Source: JANQFV01 sp964468185
GTDB taxonomy: Bacteria; Planctomycetota; Phycisphaerae; UBA1845; Fen-1342
NCBI GenBank assembly: GCA_964468185.1
Contig: CAYXTR010000004.1
Location: 124,001 to 188,000, forward strand
Direction: 5' to 3'
DNA length: 64,000 nucleotides
The position numbers were made by a program, and so were the translations under genes. Shown here one piece after another: positions 61,211-64,000 of this stretch. Each line of letters starts with the position of its first letter. Positions within the stretch are counted from its first letter, which is position 1. The notes under the pieces were generated by a model that saw nothing but the letters and a program-made list of their open reading frames with translations, did no database searches and was not told where the DNA came from.

Positions 61211-61254
61211 AGGGAGTTGCCGAGCCAGATAGGGCACGGCGCTCCCTGTTTTTT
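61211..61254 (+). terminator. rho-independent terminator of Feo operon
   Basis: AGGGAG pairs with CTCCCT, with an inner GCCG/CGGC stem separated by a small internal loop, then six T. It lies 46 bases after hemP and closes the operon. Confidence 0.85.
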
Positions 61255-61289
61255 GTTTCGGGGTTCGCGGGAAGAACAGGAGGTGCGAA

Positions 61290-62036
61290 TTGCGAATGAC
61301 TTTGATCGTGGAAATCGCAACGGTGATGGTGGTAACCGCTCCGTTCGCGTCGGCCGAGGTCATCGGCGGCGTGAACTGGGCGGATGAGGTCGTCGACTAC
61401 ACCGCCAACATCCAGAACTACGACGGCTTTCTGATGGACGAAGGCACGGAGTGGTGGCTGCTCGGAACGCCGGACTGCGATGTGAACGAAAACGGCTACG
61501 CGTGGGACCCGGTGGACCAGGACACGGTGGCCGGCTGGCGCACGACGGACGCCGACGAGTATGTGGTGCTGTACTGGGAGAACGGCCTGCCGGATCGTAG
61601 CGGCGATGACCTGAGCATCATCCTTTACGGCGGCCCATTCGCCGAGGCAGAAGTCTCCGCGAGTGTCGATGGCGTCGTGTACGAGGTCATCGGCACGATC
61701 GGCGGCGGTACGCCGGGGTATCTGCGCGCGGAGACGTTCGACTTCGCCGGGCTGTTCGACACGTGCGTGCACTACGTGCAGGTGCTCCGCGTCGCCAGCG
61801 GACCGCAGACGGGCATGTTCTTCGACGCGTTCGGTGGCAACGTCCACTGGGGCGATTTCGACGGCGACTGCGATATCGATCTGCATGATGTTGCGTCATT
61901 GCAAACGTGTTTCACGGGAAGCGGCGGCGGCCCGCCCGGTGCAGCCTGCGCGGCCGGGGATTTTGACGACGATGACGACATCGACGGCGATGACTGGTCG
62001 CTTTTCGCAGACGAAATGACCGGGCCGGCAGAGTAG
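61290..62036 (+). CDS. secreted protein, paralogue of the next gene, with dockerin-like tail
   Basis: 248 residues. Signal peptide MTLIVEIATVMVVTAPFASA, then a core of about 165 residues (WADEVVDYTANIQNY, CDVNENGYAWDPVDQDTV, IGTIGGGTPGYLR, ASGPQTGMFFDAFGGNV). The core is shared with the following gene. The end differs: two calcium-type loops, DFDGDCDIDLHDVASLQ and DFDDDDDIDGDDWSLF, as in dockerin type I. AGGAGGT (61278-61284) lies 5 bases before a TTG (61290) and 11 before an ATG (61296); either could be the start. The function of the core is unknown. Confidence 0.75.
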   Translation: MRMTLIVEIATVMVVTAPFASAEVIGGVNWADEVVDYTANIQNYDGFLMDEGTEWWLLGTPDCDVNENGYAWDPVDQDTVAGWRTTDADEYVVLYWENGLPDRSGDDLSIILYGGPFAEAEVSASVDGVVYEVIGTIGGGTPGYLRAETFDFAGLFDTCVHYVQVLRVASGPQTGMFFDAFGGNVHWGDFDGDCDIDLHDVASLQTCFTGSGGGPPGAACAAGDFDDDDDIDGDDWSLFADEMTGPAE

Positions 62037-62149
62037 TGCCGGCGATCAGGATGAAGTGCGCGATCGGTCGCCTGTGATGGCCGGTCGCGATGGTTGTGAG
62101 GAGTCGAGGCCTGAGGCCTCATGGGAAAGACAAACAGAAAGGACGTGCA

Positions 62150-62776
62150 ATGAACTTGATGCGAAACAAGACAGCCGTGGCGACACTGGTCGCGTTGACG
62201 TTTGGCGGCGCAATGGCTTCGGCCGAGATCATCGAAGGCACCAACTGGGCGGATGAGGTGTTCGACTACAGCGCCAACATCCAGAACTACGGCGGCGAAT
62301 TGATGGGGCCGACCACCGAGTGGTGGCTGACCGGTCCGGCCGACTGCGATGTCAACGGCAACGGCTACGCGTGGGATGCGGTAGACCAGGATACCGTGGG
62401 CGGCTGGCGTGGCGGCCAGCCGAATGAGACCTTCACGATGTTCTGGGAAACGGCCATCCCGGACCTGCCCGGCGATGACCTCACCATTCATCTCTACAGC
62501 GGCCCTGGCGCAGGCGCGGACGTGTTCGCCAGCGTCGACGGTACGCAGTTCGAACGCGTCGGCACAATCGGCGGCGGCACCCCCGGCTATCTGCGTGAAG
62601 AGGCGTTCGATTTCGCCGGCGTGTTCATGGACGACGTGCAGTACATCAAGGTGGCGCGGACAGCGAGTGGTCCGCAGACTGGCATGTTTTTCGATGCGTT
62701 CGCGGGCAACGTCCCCGAGCCGTCCAGCTTGCTGCTGCTCTCAGTGGCCGCGTTCGGACTTCGCCGACGCGGTTGA
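62150..62776 (+). CDS. secreted PEP-CTERM protein, paralogue of preceding gene
   Basis: 208 residues. Signal peptide with TAVATLVALTFGGAMASA, then the same core as the gene before (WADEVFDYSANIQNY, CDVNGNGYAWDAVDQDTV, IGTIGGGTPGYLREE, ASGPQTGMFFDAFAGNV). It ends in a PEP-CTERM sorting tail: VPEPSSLLLLSVAAFGLRRRG, that is VPEP, a hydrophobic helix and three Arg. Such tails are cut by exosortase in species that make an exopolysaccharide. It is the second of a tandem duplication whose sorting tails differ. Confidence 0.85.
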   Translation: MNLMRNKTAVATLVALTFGGAMASAEIIEGTNWADEVFDYSANIQNYGGELMGPTTEWWLTGPADCDVNGNGYAWDAVDQDTVGGWRGGQPNETFTMFWETAIPDLPGDDLTIHLYSGPGAGADVFASVDGTQFERVGTIGGGTPGYLREEAFDFAGVFMDDVQYIKVARTASGPQTGMFFDAFAGNVPEPSSLLLLSVAAFGLRRRG

Positions 62777-62865
62777 GCGCCGCGGCTGCTCTCCGGAGGG
62801 CGCCGGGGGCGCGACGTCGCGCTCCCGGCCCGTGGTACACGAATGAGAAGTCTTGGAGGTGCATC

Positions 62866-63573
62866 TTGACTCGACGTGCATTTACGCTCATCGAGCTGCT
62901 GGTTGTCGTGGCGATCATTGCGCTGCTGATCAGCATTCTGCTGCCCGCGCTGTCGAGCGCCCGCGAGAGTGGTCGGCAGTCGGTCTGCATGTCGAACCTG
63001 CGCAACGTGATGCTTGGCGTGCAGCTCTACCTGCAGGAGAGCAACGACTGGCTGCCGGCAGCAGAGCCGCCGCTGCGCGAGTTCCCCGACCCGCTCCATT
63101 GGTTCATGAACACCTCACTGATGCGGCAGTTGACGATCGACGTTCAGTTCGATCCGAATGGCCTGCCCATTGGGCCGACCGAGGAGGACTCGATCCTGGT
63201 TTGCCCGAGCCACTTCGAGCCGGATTGCTGGCGCGACGGCACCCAACTGGAGTTCGGGCTGAGCTATGGCGTCAACGGCACGTGGGGCTTGGGCGGCCGG
63301 CCGGATCATCTCGAGTATCGTCGGGTCATCGAGTTCGCCCGTACGCCGGACGTGCTGGCCTTCACTGACGCATGCGGCGTGGAAGAGGCGCCGGGCATCG
63401 TCCTTTACAAGGGCTGCCCGCAGGACAACTTCGACTTCCGCCACCGCAATCGAGCGAACGTGGCCTGGCTCGACGGCCATGTATCGCCGGTCGTCAAGGA
63501 CGATATCCCGTTCGGGATGCAGCACCGCTATGAGGTCTTCTGGAGCGCCAAAGAGCCGCAGGTCGGCAAGTAG
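62866..63573 (+). CDS. prepilin-type protein with H-x9-DG motif
   Basis: 235 residues. It starts at a TTG with GGAGGT five bases upstream (62855-62860). The class III prepilin leader RRAFTLIELLVVVAIIALLISILLPAL is cut before Phe; the hydrophobic helix follows. The body ends in FRHRNRANVAWLDGHVSP, the H-x9-DG motif of the large planctomycete DUF1559/pseudopilin group. Cys residues in MSNLRN-context and VCPSHFEPDC may pair. These proteins are abundant in the phylum and probably join type II secretion/type IV pilus-like fibres. Confidence 0.9.
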   Translation: MTRRAFTLIELLVVVAIIALLISILLPALSSARESGRQSVCMSNLRNVMLGVQLYLQESNDWLPAAEPPLREFPDPLHWFMNTSLMRQLTIDVQFDPNGLPIGPTEEDSILVCPSHFEPDCWRDGTQLEFGLSYGVNGTWGLGGRPDHLEYRRVIEFARTPDVLAFTDACGVEEAPGIVLYKGCPQDNFDFRHRNRANVAWLDGHVSPVVKDDIPFGMQHRYEVFWSAKEPQVGK

Positions 63574-63585
63574 GAGTGAGCACAG

Positions 63586-64000
63586 ATGAGTGTTGAGACC
63601 CAACCGCAACCGAAATGGAACAACCGGGCGTTCACCTCTCTGTTGGTGACGGCGATCTTCCTGGTGCTGGCTGTATCGGGTTGCGTGCGCTACTTCGCGC
63701 CGCGCTGTCGGGATGCAAACTGGGGCGGGTGGAACGTGCTGGGGCTGGGCAAGGACGAATGGGTCACCATGCACATGGCCTCAGCGGCGGTCTTCCTCGT
63801 CATCGCAATCGTGCACATCGTGCTCAATTGGCAGACGATGCTGAGCTACCTGCGAACCCACCGGACCCGCGGCTTGCGCTACATGCGAGAGGCCGGCAGC
63901 GCGGTTGCGATTACGGCAGTTGCGGTGGCCCTCGCGGCCATGATGCTCCCGCCGGCGAGTTCGCTGGCGGGGTTCGCTGAGCAGCAGCAGGCGCAGTTCG
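63586..64000 (+). CDS. DUF4405-type membrane protein, cut by window edge
   Basis: At least 138 residues, continuing past base 64000. The ATG at 63586 has GGAG nine bases upstream. There are three hydrophobic helices: FTSLLVTAIFLVLAVSG, MASAAVFLVIAIVHIVLNW and VAITAVAVALAAMM. His residues in TMHMAS and IVHIVLNW sit as in DUF4405/cytochrome-b561-like proteins that may bind haem. It starts 12 bases after the prepilin-like gene. The C-terminal part is unseen. Confidence 0.75.
   Translation, partial: MSVETQPQPKWNNRAFTSLLVTAIFLVLAVSGCVRYFAPRCRDANWGGWNVLGLGKDEWVTMHMASAAVFLVIAIVHIVLNWQTMLSYLRTHRTRGLRYMREAGSAVAITAVAVALAAMMLPPASSLAGFAEQQQAQF

Overview
The window looks like chromosome of a high-GC planctomycete, probably from the Phycisphaerae side. 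Supporting signs are secreted proteins built from Cys-flanked D-x-N-x-N-G-x-P-D-E-C repeats, a PEP-CTERM protein, a prepilin-like H-x9-DG protein, a Hint pretoxin module of the kind common in planctomycete giant proteins, BlaI/M56 pairs, long-range LptF/LptG permeases, and membrane proteins with an internal C-x2-C-G-Y-D-L zinc ribbon. No rRNA, tRNA, CRISPR array or insertion sequence was recognised. Assignments rest on reading the sequence and on knowledge of the families; no database search was run.

Layout. 1-1733 (minus) holds pieces of a polymorphic toxin locus: the end of a Hint domain joined to a small toxin tip, its double-CXXC immunity gene, and a second Hint fragment running off the left edge. 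1760-6374 is a disaccharide phosphorolysis cluster (GH65 phosphorylase, large HAD protein, divergent beta-phosphoglucomutase). 6381-12837 is housekeeping: plsC-cmk (minus), a small HAD phosphatase, fmt-rsmB, a CDGSH protein and a PolX-like protein whose third polymerase Asp is replaced by His. 12871-16295 is lptF-lptG-response regulator (minus). 16408-19407 is a large dikinase-like protein with degenerate receivers. 19567-21975 is a self-contained BlaI/BlaR-type unit with operators and a strong terminator. gdhA follows (minus), then an iron pair (DtxR-type regulator and bacterioferritin-like protein) read from an apparently leaderless promoter.

24927-38877 carries a zinc-ribbon membrane protein, a ketol-acid reductoisomerase homologue with Asn in place of the catalytic Lys, a 1299-residue hybrid kinase, an MBOAT acyltransferase, rimO, a repeat/beta-helix surface protein and an ABC exporter. 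39252-45932 is one secreted subtilase of about 2226 residues whose second half is repeats, including three 267-bp copies with identical first 200 bp. 46585-52147 is a signalling block (Cache-PAS hybrid kinase, NarL-type regulator, chemoreceptor). A radical SAM protein, an RRM protein and an M43-like protease follow.

57455-61254 is a complete ferrous iron operon: DtxR-FeoA fusion, feoA, feoB, a FeoB-associated Cys-rich protein and HemP. It has a promoter at one end, a terminator at the other, and a perfect 10+2+10 palindrome over the feoB start. The right end (61290-64000) has two paralogous secreted proteins with different C-terminal sorting tails, a prepilin-like protein and a DUF4405-type membrane protein cut by the window edge. 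Iron handling (ferritin, two DtxR-type regulators, Feo/HemP) and calcium-dependent secreted proteins are the two themes that recur.
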